DNA of 64,000 nucleotides from Symsagittifera roscoffensis (Eukaryota; Xenacoelomorpha; Acoela; Convolutidae): assembly GCF_963678635.1 (NCBI RefSeq), contig NC_087063.1, positions 68,054,727-68,118,726 on the forward strand, in the 5' to 3' direction. Shown here piece by piece: positions 12,420 to 24,250 of the stretch (position 1 is its first letter; every line of letters begins with the position of its first letter). The position numbers and the translations under genes were made by a program. The notes under the pieces were generated by a model, which made no database searches, had not been told where the DNA came from, and was given only the letters and a program-made list of their open reading frames with translations.

Positions 12420-14265
12420 AAGACTGCTCGTATATCAAAGCGAAGACCTGAATGTCGACTTATTTTATCAAATTAAAAAGCTTTTTTTTTTCAGTTTTTC
12501 AGGCAATTAATGTGGAATAGTTGAGCATAAGCATACGCAGCACCACACAAAACTATGGTGGACAAACTCAACCTCTTCAAACTACTTAAGCAGACATGGG
12601 CAAAAAAGAAACAAAAAACATTTTTTTATTCGAATTTTTTCCGTGTTATCCCCCTACACACGCTTCGTAACTTAGTAAGATTGTGGTGTTGAGGGTCTCG
12701 TATTTTTTCAAAAAGAAATAAATGTTGGCATCAACTCAATTTGGAACGCATTAATTCTGTTGCGTGTTATAAGAATGCAACATATCGCACGTTGATTATT
12801 CCAAAAGGCCAAATTAGCAACTTTCAAATCCCCATGATTTTAGGAAATTTTATTATGTTTTTTCAATGATATAAAAAAAATTCCGTCAAAACGGTTAGTT
12901 AACAAGCCAAAATTTGACTGAATAAAAACACACCTAGCACCTGCAGGTAAGCACCCCACCCTACCTACCGTATGATGATTTTGGCGTAGTTTCAACCATA
13001 TCACGCGCATGTGCGCATCCCAGCTTTTTTGAATGGGTGGGCAGAGCAGCGTAAAACGCTTTCGCATGATAGTTTTTATCTTATTTTTTATTTTTGGATT
13101 AATTAGCGTCGGGTGCTCCTCTTCTGGGTCCAACGGATCCACAGAGCATCCTACAGGCTGTTAAATTGAAAGTTTAATTAAGAAGTTTTTTTTTTAAAAT
13201 ATTTCTAGTTTTTTTGTTATAGTTTTGCTATTTTTTACAACTTTCACTAAGTATCATGAATCTTTTGCGGCAAATAACAGTGCATTTTAGTAGCTCAGAC
13301 GTTCCTTATTGCTATGTATGAAGTTTTATTGAAAGTAAATGTAGGACAGAACTAAAATCAAATTACCACTGTTTCCTTCGAGTTTTGATGAGAAGAAAAC
13401 ATTAGAAAATTAGAAACGTCGGAAACAAATTTTTACAAATTATTTCAGCTTTCTGCCATTAGGTTCTTCATTTAATCCAACGGGAAACTCAATTTTTTCT
13501 ATCAGAAATAATTATTTTTTTTGACCGTTTGCAAACTTGTTTGACCGTCCAAAAAATGAAAATTTCATTGTTCTCAAAAATGAAGAAAAAAAACAATGCC
13601 AATCGATTTAGACCATCATACCAAATCCCTCAAGCGCTATTCGAAAGGACTGCTTCATCAAAGCCTACAAAATTACTGAAAAAGTGATAGTTGAAAAATC
13701 ATTTTGGTTCGTTAGGAAAAGGCCAAAAATGTCCAAAACCCAAAGTGACAAAAACGGCATTATTCAACTGCCATTATTTTTTCGTTCTACGACGCATGCA
13801 AAAACTTAGGAAAACCCTGCAAAAACTTTCAGAATATGACTAATTTGAAAAAAAAGAAATATGTAAAAATGGCCATTTGTCATATGTTCCGAAGGGGCCA
13901 ATACCGCCTCTCGATGTATTTTATAAGCGACGTGGGCACGCGCGCATCATACAGAAAAATTACGCACTTTCTTCAAAATTGGAAAACCAAGAAAAATCTT
14001 CTGGAAAAAACGCTTAGCATTAAGACTTTTTGAAGTAACTTTTTTAATCATAGCAAGCTCAAGAACCACTCCGGTTCAGTAAATTATTGAACAAATAAAA
14101 TGATGCAAACTAGTTGAATCAAAGACAAATTTTAGTTGACTTTCCTGCACTGAAATTTCATCAAAGATAATCGATTATTTTGAATTTTAATTGTCATTCT
14201 CAATAATTTTCATACATATTCCATTATTATAGATCATAATTGATTGTGATAGATTTTAAATAGAT
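12420..14265 (+). repeat. GACTGCTCGTAT family unit with its long 3' module
   Basis: Begins ACAAGACTGCTCGTATATCAA, passes through GCACCTGCAGGTAAGCACC (about 12938) and ends near ATCATAATTGATTGTGAT (about 14235). The order of blocks matches 19470-21540 and 22250-23790. This copy is more diverged, and the open frame seen in the other two copies is interrupted here. Confidence 0.65.
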
Positions 14266-14659
14266 TTTGGACGTGTTTAGTGCAATAGACAAGTTTAGTG
14301 CAATTGCTACATTCTACATTTTAAAAAAATCACAAAACATTTCATACTTTTAATATTTCTCTCTTTTTTTGACTAGGCAATTTTTTACTTGAATGTTTTT
14401 TTTACCATCGGCATAATAAAAACTCTCCAATCGCCCACTTTCGTTATCGTCATTCGCCAACAAGACCCCCATCAAATAAGGGGGTTCAGTGGATGAACAG
14501 GGACGACTTAACGTGAACCCCACCCCCTCAATATTAATGTATTTTGTCAGAAGCCTCAAAAAAGAAATTATGTGTCAAAAGGGAAACTATTTCAAGGAAA
14601 ATGTCAACTTTTCTTTAGCGCGTAGCAAATAGGTCAATTTAGAATGGTTGAAAAATTTT
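14266..14659. other. No gene recognised
   Basis: AT-rich spacer. A 69-codon minus-strand open frame (14350-14559) has no recognisable content. Confidence 0.35.
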
Positions 14660-15640
14660 AAAAAAAATTCCGAGACTGCTTGTATCAGGGCAAAGCCACG
14701 AAATTTCCGACTGCATTTTTTATCTCTATGGAGCAGTAATAACTTAAAAAATAAATGTAAACATAAAATATATATAAATATTTTCAAATTTGAGAATTTT
14801 TGCGAAAGTCATCCCCCCACACGCCAATTAAAGTTCAAAGTCATGCATGTTGCGCCTTGTAACAAATCGTTTCTGGAAAATAAGCTTTCTTCAACCTATA
14901 TAGAGCAATTTCTAAAACGGAATAATTGTCCCCTTACGCGATAATTGCGCGAAATAATCGCTCGTGAATTGTCCCAAATTGGCAAAAATGAAATATTTAA
15001 ACCCTAAAAACCTTACAAAAAAAAATCACAGGTGAAATATTTTTTCAATTTCAAGCTCAAACAACAAAAATTTTTGATTGATAACAAATTCTGTCAAAGT
15101 TAGCGAGTTAAAAGTCGAGTTTTGTCTGAAAATAAAAACCAACCAAAAAACAGATATTCCGTTACTTTCGTTATAAAACTCGTCGGAACAATAAAACTTG
15201 AAATAACATAAGGTAATCAAGCTCCATTTTATATGTTTGAATTACTCTGCTTCTCACACAATAGTTGGCTATCGTTGTTTTTATTTGCCTGATGCACTTT
15301 TTGAAATACATTTCAACTTCCAGATTTCCAATGGCCAAATTGTTTTCAGCGCCGATTTTTTACTGAATAAACAAACTTCATTACAACCTGTTCAAAACAA
15401 AAAATTTAAAGTGTTTTTAAAGTTCTAAAAAGAAAATTCTATTGATATTTTGTTAAATCTCTGAAATAATGTCGATCAAATTTTCTTAAGTGGACCATTT
15501 TCCAAGTTAATATCCGGATTTTGAAGATATTTTTATGCCAACCTCCGTGTATTAAAAAGATATAGTCATTTTAATTAACAGCACAACATTCGTTAAAAGA
15601 TGATTCAGTCGAAACCATTACTATTAATTGCATTAACTCA
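14660..15640 (+). repeat. GACTGCTCGTAT family unit
   Basis: Contains the family blocks in order: GACTGCTTGTATCAGGGCAA, TATGGAGCAGTAATAAC, CCCCCCACACGC, TTACGCGATAATTGCGCGAAA, CCAAATTGGCAAAAATG and ATCACAGGTGAAATAT. Open frames here are incidental. Confidence 0.65.
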
Positions 15641-15683
15641 GTTTCTTAAGAAACAAGACTGCTCGAACAAGACTGCTAGAAAC

Positions 15684-15943
15684 GAGCAGTTCTATTTTAT
15701 TTGATGGATATTAATGATCATTTTACATCTTTTCAACCCTTTTTAAAAATCAAAAAAAGGATAACTTTACGGCACTATTTTTATCTTAAAAACCAGGGAC
15801 CATCTCAATTTTGGTTAAAAGTTTACACCCTGGTTTTTTAGATAAAGACAGTGCCGTAAAGTATTATCCATTTTTTGATTTTTAAAAATAGTTGGTAAGA
15901 TGTGAAATGATAATTAATATCCATCAAATAAATAGAATTGCTC
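15684..15943. repeat. Long foldback element, arms about 118 bp
   Basis: Left arm 15684-15802 (GAGCAGTTCTATTTTATTTG onward) is mirrored at about 15826-15943 (ending AAATAGAATTGCTC). Shared blocks include TTTACGGCACT and AAAAACCAGGG. Only about 23 bases separate the arms. It sits inside a GACTGCTCG unit, next to a doubled ACAAGACTGCT. Likely a MITE or foldback insertion. Confidence 0.8.
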
Positions 15944-16121
15944 TTTTCTCAAGTAGAGAGCTTGAATGTTTTGATTGCATTTAAGGCCATTTGAAAAGAT
16001 TTTTTAGTCGAATAATTGACCAAATAAATGAGAAAAATTTTTTCTTCTTTTTTCTCCATTTTATCCCCACACGCTTTCTTAAAAAACTAAGGGTGTGTCT
16101 AGCGTCTAGCATTGTGTTATT

Positions 16122-16929
16122 AATTTAAAATAGAAATTGATTCGAGACGCAAAAATTTGTCTCTTACGCGTGTTATAAAAACGCAAAATATCGCAAGTTA
16201 ATTATCTTAAAATGGCCAAAAGAGCAATGTCAAAATCCCGTAACTATCTGAAAAAATCACAGGTGAAATTTATATACTTGTTCTTATTCTGAGCTCAAAA
16301 CGACAAAATCTTGCAGAGCTATAAAAAATTCCGACAGAAACGTATAGTTAAGAGGTCGAAAGTGAACTGAACAAAGGTAAACCAGAACGAGCAAAAAAAA
16401 TTCTGCAATTTCATCGAAAGTTGGAACAACTTTTAAATGAAGTATTATTGAACAATTTTGACGCTAAGACCAAATTATTGTTCTGACTATTGAAGAAAGA
16501 GACGGAATATTTGTAATGCAATGTACTCTTGTCTGAGATCAAATTTAAAATGATATCTAACTATTTTCAGTAGCTATGGGGTTTTAAATATTGCCAATTT
16601 GGCCATTTTGGTACAATTAATGCTCAAAATCTTCCGCGCTTTTAACGCGTAAGCGGAGACTTAATCCAATTTAGAAATCGATCCAAATTGGTTGAAGCAG
16701 GCCATTTGTCATAATTTCAACCTTAAAAGGAGCAAAATCTACCACTTTGTGCTTTCAATGGTGTGTGGAAGGATGATTGTTAAAGAAAATCTCAATAAGC
16801 AATTTAATTGTTTGTTCATTTTTTTCTGAAAAATCTATCCACCTATAAAAGCGAACACTGCCCCCCTTAATCTTAAAAGGCAGTCGGTTTTTCAAGACTT
16901 CGCCTTGATACGAGCAGTCTTGTTTCTTA
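16122..16929 (-). repeat. Right arm of the 808-bp inverted pair
   Basis: Reverse complement of 9684-10491. It ends TACGAGCAGTCTTGTTTCTTA, the inverted start of the GACTGCTCGTAT family unit. The two arms enclose about 5.6 kb of related repeats. Confidence 0.8.
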
Positions 16930-17027
16930 AAATTTGTTAATCGCGTGAAGGTTAATGTAAACAGAAATTTTGATTTTTTTTGAAGGAACCTTGGATAGAG
17001 CCATTTTTAATTGCACAAAAATCGAAC

Positions 17028-17395
17028 AATCAAGGAACTCTTACTGTCTGTTGAAAGATTGTCAATTGAAAAATTGACAAATAGTACCTTCCAGTAAAAC
17101 TTTGAGATTTAATAATTTTTGGTTCGACCCTTGAAAATTGGCAGGAACTTGGTATTTGGATTTACTTTTTTTCTTTTTTTTTACTCATGTACCAAAATCA
17201 TGTTGAACAATCAAGGAACTCTTACTCTCTGGGGAAAGATTGTCAATTGAAAAATTGACAAATAGTACTCCAGTAATTTTTTGAGATTAATTAATTTTTG
17301 GTTCGACCCTTGAAAATTGGGAGGAACTTGGTATTTGGATTCAGTTTTTTTCTTTTTTTACTCATATACCAAAAACATGTTCCACGAATAATCAT
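17028..17395. repeat. Tandem duplication, period 180 bp
   Basis: AATCAAGGAACTCTTACT at 17028 and again at 17208 start two near-identical units sharing GAAAGATTGTCAATTGAAAA, TTTTTGGTTCGACCCTTGAA and a T-rich tail. Confidence 0.8.
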
Positions 17396-17504
17396 CGGAA
17401 TAGGTTTGAGTAAAAAATCTTAAAAAAGACCTTCGAATTACATTTTAAAGTTTCAAAACTTCATCTCAGTGCCAAGAAAAATCTTATAATTTTAAATTTT
17501 TATT

Positions 17505-17765
17505 TTTGTCTTATTTCGAAAGATTCAAGCGAGCGAGAATGCTTATTTATAATTCCTAAAATTTCTCCAATAAAAGTTGAAGAAATTTTTTTAAATGATT
17601 TCAATGTGTTTTTTCAGACATTCTTCTTTTTTTTGTCTTATTTCGAAAGACTCAAGCGAGCGAGAATGCTTATTTATAATTCCTAAAATTTCTCCAAAAA
17701 AAGTGAAGAAATTTTTTTTTTAATGATTTCACTGTGTTTTTCCAGACTATCTACTTCAAAAACTG
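17505..17765. repeat. Tandem duplication, period about 127 bp
   Basis: TTATTTCGAAAGATTCAAGC at 17510 and TTATTTCGAAAGACTCAAGC at 17638 begin two near-identical units that end in TTCAGACAT and TCCAGACTA. Confidence 0.8.
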
Positions 17766-18794
17766 CTGTTCAGAATGCCGATTTTACTGTTTTTTTTTCT
17801 GAGACTATGGTCGGAACATTCTGAGCTATTTGCATTGTAACCAAATAGTTTTGTTTATCTTGGTCATTTTTCGTTTCAGTTGTTGACTTTCGCTTTTAAT
17901 TCAATTGGCAGTGGCGTGGTGAATCTGATTTATCGCTTAAGCTCCTACTACAATCATATCAGATCTATTTTCCTAAATTTAAGCTCATAATTATTATAAA
18001 GTTTAATTGACGTAATTTTGCGAAATAATTCTTACTTAAAAATACAGAAAACTTGAACTCGGGTGCTTTGTTTGTCTCCATCTTTTTTCCAGTTTTTCAT
18101 ACAGTCCGCAGCATTCAATTCCTTGAGTTTATATTAAACATTTTTTCTTGTGAAATTGTTGAGTTTTGCAAATTGTCAGTTTGGTCAATTTTGGATGCTT
18201 TCAGGTACGTTTTATTACTTAATTGAAGTTTTACCGATCATATCAGCTAAAATCCAGGCAAATTTTGTGCCAATTTTTGGGTTAAGGGAAATTTATCAGT
18301 TCTCAGTAGTTTTTTGAATCTTTAACTTCTAATATAGAGTTTTTTCGTGGACATTAAATAGACTGGTTTTTTTGAATTTTTTTTTCTGAATTTTTTGACA
18401 TTCTAGATGAGTGGAAGCAATGTCAAGAACGCGCGATATACTGATCGTTTCTTCGAACGGTTTTAGAACCTATACAGCGTCTGTGCGCCCTGATAACCGT
18501 ACTTAACAGGGCAAAATTGTGCTGAATGTAATGGAACTATATATGGAACTAGACCGCTTCTTATTGAATTAACATAGTAACAAAATAACATAGAAAAAAA
18601 ACATACATAACCAGATGAGTTCTTAATCTGGTACAGTTTTTGGGCGTCTAATCTTTTGAAAAAATTCAGAGATGTATTCGAGTCGGTTTATCAGCTTACT
18701 TTTCGTGGTTTTTTTTTTTCAATTTTAAATTTTTTTTTTGAGGTTACTGAGAAACATTTCTTTTTGAGTGGGTTAATTTAGTTCCAATAAAGAA
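17766..18794. other. No gene recognised
   Basis: AT-rich, no open frame of note and no repeat shared with the rest of the window that I can see. Confidence 0.35.
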
Positions 18795-19395
18795 TGTTAG
18801 AAAGGTTTTTCTTTATTTTTGAATAACTTTTCATTTGAATTTTGGACACAAAGTTGCTAGAAGCAGAACATTTTGTCTGAAATGATAATTCTGTAATTTT
18901 TACAAAAATCTTTATGAAGAATCATAATTTAATCTTTTGTTATCTAAACAAGATTGTATTCTGAATCTCCTATAAGATTTTTGTAAAATTTCCAGATTTT
19001 ATCATTTCCATAGTTTGATTGTACTTCCTGTTTTATGCATTTGTCATGTCAATTTTTGCTCTTTTGCGATTTGTAATCAATCATGGACAAAATTTCAACT
19101 TTTGTGGTTTTTCAAACAAATGTTGCGTTTTTTTAAAAAAATATTTGTGAATATTTACTTGAATATTTATTCCATTGACTATTTACTTTTGTAGTCTAAG
19201 TGAGATTTTCATCTCCCGGTTATATCTCAATCACTGTTGAATGTCATGAGGTTCGTATTGCTGTTTTACGCAAAAACCCAAAACTAAGCTTTGAAACCAA
19301 ATTGTTTTTAGAAAAGATCTTAGCAATCAATAGATTTCATATCATTGATTTACAGGCGAACGCTTCAAAACTGACATGACAATATAAAAAGTATC
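18795..19395. repeat. Diverged third copy of the 620-bp unit
   Basis: Shares with 10943-12188, in the same order: GAATTTTGGACACAAAGTTG, TCTGAAATGA, AGATTTTATCA, GTTTTATGCATTTGTCAT and TTTCAATCA-type blocks through to ACAATATAAAAAGTATC. Much more substituted than the tandem pair, so older. Confidence 0.65.
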
Positions 19396-19469
19396 TTTCA
19401 TGAAATCAATATAAATTGGTTGAGCATCAGAATGATCAGCGCCACCGAAAATTATAGTGCAAAAACTTA

Positions 19470-19906
19470 GGTATGCAAGGCTGCTCGTATATCAAAACGA
19501 AGCCCTGATTGCGCTTAAGTCCAGTTAAAAAGTTCTTTTATGGTTCAATAATCGAACAAAAAATTGAGAAGAAAAGAAAAGAATTTTCTGTAATTATTAT
19601 ATGAGCAGTCTTGAAATGGAACTAATGATCGCAAAACATTAGCAAAACAATTTTCAGGCAAAATAGGTTTCTTTCAATTTTTTTTTCATTTGATCTCCCC
19701 ACACGCAATGTAAACGACTAGGGGTGTGTTTAGCGTCTCCAATTGTCCTAAGAAGATTTCATTGCTGGCATCAATTCAAGTTGGAGCGCATTAATTCTTA
19801 TGAGCGTGTTATATATCCCAGGCTAATTATCCCAAATTAGCCAAATTAGCAGATATGTTTTTGAAAATGAGCTCAAGACAACAATAATTTTAGATGCTAA
19901 TTAAAA
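19470..19906 (+). repeat. GACTGCTCGTAT family, 5' part
   Basis: GGCTGCTCGTATATCAAAAC, CTCCCCACACGC and a degenerate core precede the duplicated block that starts at 19907. Confidence 0.5.
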
Positions 19907-22900
19907 GTTTTAACAAAAATTGTCTGAGAAAGACAAAAACTGAAAATAATGGAAAAATTCAAAAATGATTTTTCAAACAAATGTTGCGGCTTTTCAAATA
20001 AAGGTTTGTAAGTTTTGACTTAAAAATTTTTTTAATTGACGAAAAATTTTGGTACATTTGTGATTATCACAGGAGTGTTATACATTTTTACGCAATAACC
20101 CAAAACTAAGCTTTCAATCCAAAACATTAGCAAAACTTTTAGCAATCGTTAGGTTTCAAGCTAATATTTTACAGGCGAACACTTAAAAACTAGAATAACA
20201 AAAAAAAGTTTTTTTTAGCTTTTCAGGCAATTACTGTTGAATGGCTGATCATCAACATACGCAGCACCACAGAAAACAATAGTGCAAAGTCTGCCTCTTC
20301 CAAGCACTCAAGCAGACATGGACAAAAGAGAAGAAAAAAAAACATTTTTGTTTCGTTTTTTTATTGCAGTATCCCCCCACACGCATTGTAAATTACTAAG
20401 ATTGTGTTGAGCTTCTCGTTTTGTTTTAAAAAGAATAAATATTTGCTTTAATTCAATTTGGAAAATAGCCAATTAGCAATTTCAAACCCCCGTAATAAAA
20501 TTGAGCTCAAGGAAACAATATCTTTTAGATGATATAGAAAAACAAAACTGTCAAAAACGCTGAGTTAACAGTCGAAACTTGAGTAAAAAAACACACCTAG
20601 CACCTGCAGGTAATCGCCTACCCTGCCTACCGTATGATAATTTGACGTAGCTTTAGCCACAGCATAAGCACATCACAGCAATTTTGAATGGATGGGCAGG
20701 GCAGTTTAAAACATTTTTGCATAACGTAGAGAAAATTTGTAAAAAAGAAAGTACTTTTAATGTAAAACAGATCTGGATTCAAATTTCAATTTTTTCTATC
20801 AACTTTTGGCAAAAGGAAGAGTTAAGAAAAATAAAAACGTAAAAAAATTCAAAAAAATTAATTTTATCTTTCAGTTTCTTTGTTTTTAGGACCTTCATAT
20901 TGCCCTACAGGAAACTTGTGTTTGTTATCAGAATTAATTATTTCTTATTTTCAAACTTTTCATTTTTCAAGTTTAGATGACCGTCAAAAACTGAATGAAA
21001 ATTTCGTTTGTCTCAAAAATGAAAAAGTAATTTATAATGCCAAAAGATTTAAACCATCATACGACATCTTTTGGGCACTATTAGAAAGGACTGCTTTATC
21101 AAAGCCTAAAAATTTACTGAAAAAAAAGTAAATGATAAAATCACTTTTTGGGGTTGTTGGGAAAAAGCCAAGGATGTCCAAAACCCAGCTTGAAACTGGA
21201 ACCATCGAAAAACGGTATAAATCAACTGCCATTATTCCTAAGTTCTAGCCTCATGCAAAAAGTTAGGAAAGTTCTGCAAAGAGTTTTCCAGAAAGTGACT
21301 AACATAAAAAAAATCCAAATATAAAAAAGGGCCAAATGTCAAATTTTCCGAAAGTGCTCGTACCCTCAATGAGTTTTTATTGAGTCGTGGGCTTGCGCCC
21401 ATCAAGCATAAACAATCCGCACTTTCTTCGAAAGTCAAAACACCAAGAAAACTCTTCAGGAAGAAACGCTCAGCATTAAGACTTATTGAAAAAATTTCCT
21501 TTGTTATCTTAGCTGGCTCCAGAATTATTCACAGAATTAAAAGTTCTGTGCTGGCTCCAGAATTAAAAGTTTTAACAAAAATTGTCTGAGAAAGACAAAA
21601 ACTGAAAATAATGGAAAAATTCAAAAATGATTTTTCAAACAAATGTTGCGGCTTTTCAAATAAATGTTTGTAAGTTTTGACTTAAAAATTTTTTTAATTG
21701 ACGAAAAATTTTGGTACATTTGTGATTATCACAGGAGTGTTATACATTTTTACGCAATATCCCAAAACTAAGCTTTCAATCCAAAACATTAGCAAAACTT
21801 TTAGCAATCGTTAGGTTTCAAGCTAATATTTTACAGGCGAACACTTAAAAACTAGAATAACAAAAAAAAGTATTTTTTAGCTTTTCAGGCAATTACTGTT
21901 GAATGGCTGAGCATTAACATACGTTTTAACAAAAAGTTGTCTGAGAAAGACAAAAACTGAAAATAATGGAAAAATTCAAAAATGATTTTTCAAACAAATG
22001 TTGCGGCTTTTCAACTAAATGTTTGTAAGTTTTGACTTAAAAATTTTTTTAATTGACGAAAAATTTTGGTACATTTATGATTATCACAGGAGTGTTATAC
22101 ATTTTTACGCAATAACCCAAAACTAAGCTTTCAATCCAAAACATTAGCAAAACTTTTAGCAATCGTTAGGTTTCAAGCTAATATTTTACAGGCGAACACT
22201 TAAAAACTAGAATAACAAAAAAAAGTATTTTTTAGCTTTTCAGGCAATTACTGTTGAATGGCTGAGCATCAACATACGCAGCACCACAGAAAACAATAGT
22301 GCAAAGTCTGCCTCTTCCAAGCACTCAAGCAGACATGGACAAAAGAGAAGAAAAAAAAACATTTTTGTTTCGTTTTTTTATTGCAGTATCCCCCCACACG
22401 CATTGTAAATTACTAAGATTGTGTTGAGCTTCTCGTTTTGTTTTAAAAAGAATAAATATTTGCTTTAATTCAATTAGGAAAATAGCCAATTAACAATTTC
22501 AAACCCCCGTAATAAAATTGAGCTCAAGGAAACAATATCTTTTAGATGATATAGAAAAACAAAACTGTCAAAAACGCTGAGTTAACAGTCGAAACTTGAG
22601 TAAAAAAACACACCTAGCACCTGCAGGTAATCGCCTACCCTGCCTACCGTATGATAATTTGACGTAGCTTTAGCCACAGCATAAGCACATCACAGCAATT
22701 TTGAATGGATGGGCAGGGCACTTTAAAACATTTTTGCATAACGTAGAGAAAATTTGTAAAAAAGAAAGTACTTTTAATGTAAAACAGATCTGGATTCAAA
22801 TTTCAATTTTTTCCATCAACTTTTGGCAAAAGGAAGAGTTAAGAAAAATAAAAACGTAAAAAAATTCAAAAAAATTAATTTTATCTTTCAGTTTCTTTGT

Positions 22901-23556
22901 TTTTAGGACCTTCATATTGCCCTACAGGAAACTTGTGTTTGTTATCAGAATTAATTATTTCTTATTTTCAAACTTTTCATTTTTCAAGTTTAGATGACCG
23001 TCAAAAACTGAATGAAAATTTCGTTTGTCTCAAAAATGAAAAAGTAATTTATAATGCCAAAAGATTTAAACCATCATACGACATCTTTTGGGCACTATTA
23101 GAAAGGACTGCTTTATCAAAGCCTAAAAATTTACTGAAAAAAAAGTAAATGATAAAATCACTTTTCGGGGTTGTTGGGAAAAGGCCAAGGATGTCCAAAA
23201 CCCAGCTTGAAACTGGAACCATCGAAAAACGGTATAAATCAACTGCCATTATTCCTAAGTTCTAACCTCATGCAAAAAGTTAGGAAAGTTCTGCAAAGAG
23301 TTTTCCAGAAAGCAGAAAGTGACTAACATAAAAAAAATCCAAATATAAAAAAGAGCCAAATGTCAAATTTTCCGAAAGTGCTCGTATCCTCAATGAATTT
23401 TTATTGAGTCGTGGGCTTGCCCCCATCAAGCATAAACAATCCGCACTTTCTTCGAAAGTCAAAACACCAAGAAAACTCTTCAGGAAGAAACGCTCAGCAT
23501 TAAGACTTATTGAAAAAATTTCCTTTGTTATCTTAGCTGGCTCCAGAATTATTCCA
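19907..23556. repeat. Recent tandem duplication: units of 1662, 354 (truncated) and about 1634 bp
   Basis: The word GTTTTAACAAAAA, followed by TTGTCTGAGAAAGACAAA, starts units at 19907, 21569 and 21923. The first and third are nearly identical over about 1.6 kb; the middle one is cut off after 354 bases. An 83-codon frame at 20880-21131 and 22897-23148 is identical in both long copies, which only shows how recent the duplication is. The junction at 21526-21568 carries a doubled CTGGCTCCAGAATTA. Confidence 0.85.
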
Positions 23557-23840
23557 GTTTAGTAAATTATTCAACAATTGAAATAACGCAAACTGGTTGA
23601 ATCAGATTTTGGTTTTTCTTTCAAATTTTCAAAGAAAGTTTTTAGTTGGCTTTTCCCGCCTTGGAGTTTCATGGATGATAATCGATTATACTGGGTTTTT
23701 ATTTTATTTCACAATAAATTTCAGACATAATCCACTATAATAAACAATCATAATTGATTATAATGGACTTTTGTAATGGAGTTTGGATGAAATTTGCAAA
23801 TTTTATTTAAAGGTAACTCATATCGTGGTTAGTGCAGTTG
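23557..23840 (+). repeat. 3' end of the repeat-family unit
   Basis: Matches 14050-14290 (AGTAAATTATT, AACTGGTTGAATCA, GATAATCGATTAT, CATAATTGATTATAA). The word AATCATAATTGATTATAA at 23747-23764 is the exact inverse of 8771-8788, a possible terminal repeat. The LTR of the next element begins directly after. Confidence 0.5.
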
Positions 23841-24040
23841 TGAGTTATAACCGAGTTGGTTAACTCATAGAGTAATTTCGGATAGGGTACACCGTCTGCT
23901 CGTCACGCTATCTTATTTTCGGCCGGATAGATTCGTGCAACTTCTTAGTCTAATACCGATCCTAATCTTACTCTTATACTATCTAGTCTCAGGTTGTTTA
24001 ACTAGTCTCTGCTAGGCTCAATAGATCTAGGGTATACTGG

Positions 24041-24046
24041 TTTATT
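24041..24046 (-). terminator. Poly(A) signal AATAAA in the 3' LTR
   Basis: Plus strand TTTATT. It lies about 204 bases into the LTR on the minus strand, downstream of the hairpin. It is mutated in the older LTR. Confidence 0.55.
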
Positions 24047-24107
24047 GCGGCTGCTGAAGTGCTCGGGAGAGTCCAACTAATTTCTAAGTTAAATTCAAAT
24101 CTCTCTG

Positions 24108-24135
24108 GTGCTGAAATTACAAGTAACTTCAGCAC
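24108..24135 (-). promoter_or_regulatory. LTR hairpin, copy 2 (covarying with copy 1)
   Basis: On the transcribed (minus) strand GTGCTGAAGTTAC, loop TT, GTAATTTCAGCAC: 13 pairs, one of them G-U. Against copy 1 at 8484-8509, one pair changes from T-A to C-G and another from C-G to T-A, with both sides changed each time. A G-U pair tolerated on the transcript strand suggests selection at the RNA level. Confidence 0.7.
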
Positions 24136-24250
24136 TTACAAATAAGTGGGTTGTTAGTTAGATGGATCATGATTGGTTAATATTAAATACTTTACATTGG
24201 TAAAATATCTAAATTATCCAATCATAAAATGTAGTTTAGATCAGGTTCCA

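Larger units (their letters stand above)
23841..24250 (-). repeat. 3' LTR of the younger LTR element (410 bp)
   Basis: Bounded TGAGTTATAACC to CAGGTTCCA (TG...CA). It is homologous to the LTR at 8250-8627. On the minus strand it starts TGGAACCTGATC, has a CCAAT box (plus-strand GATTGGTTAA near 24170), the hairpin at 24108-24135 and a poly(A) signal AATAAA at 24046-24041. The 5' LTR of this element is not in the window, so LTR-LTR dating is impossible here. Confidence 0.85.

Noticed and set aside
9684-16929. tRNA or small nuclear RNA gene origin of the GACTGCTCGTAT word
   Set aside because: I looked for A and B boxes and a cloverleaf around the word and found no convincing match.
20880-23148. 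An identical 83-codon frame (MFLGPSYCPTG start) in two places as a conserved gene
   Set aside because: The two copies are parts of a very recent tandem duplication, so identity is expected. The older homologous stretch near 13.45-13.69 kb is frameshifted and has stops.
8628-23840. A giant Polinton/Maverick transposon between possible inverted ends
   Set aside because: The size would fit, but no polymerase B, integrase, capsid or ATPase frames exist in 15 kb; the content is tandem and inverted copies of a non-coding family.
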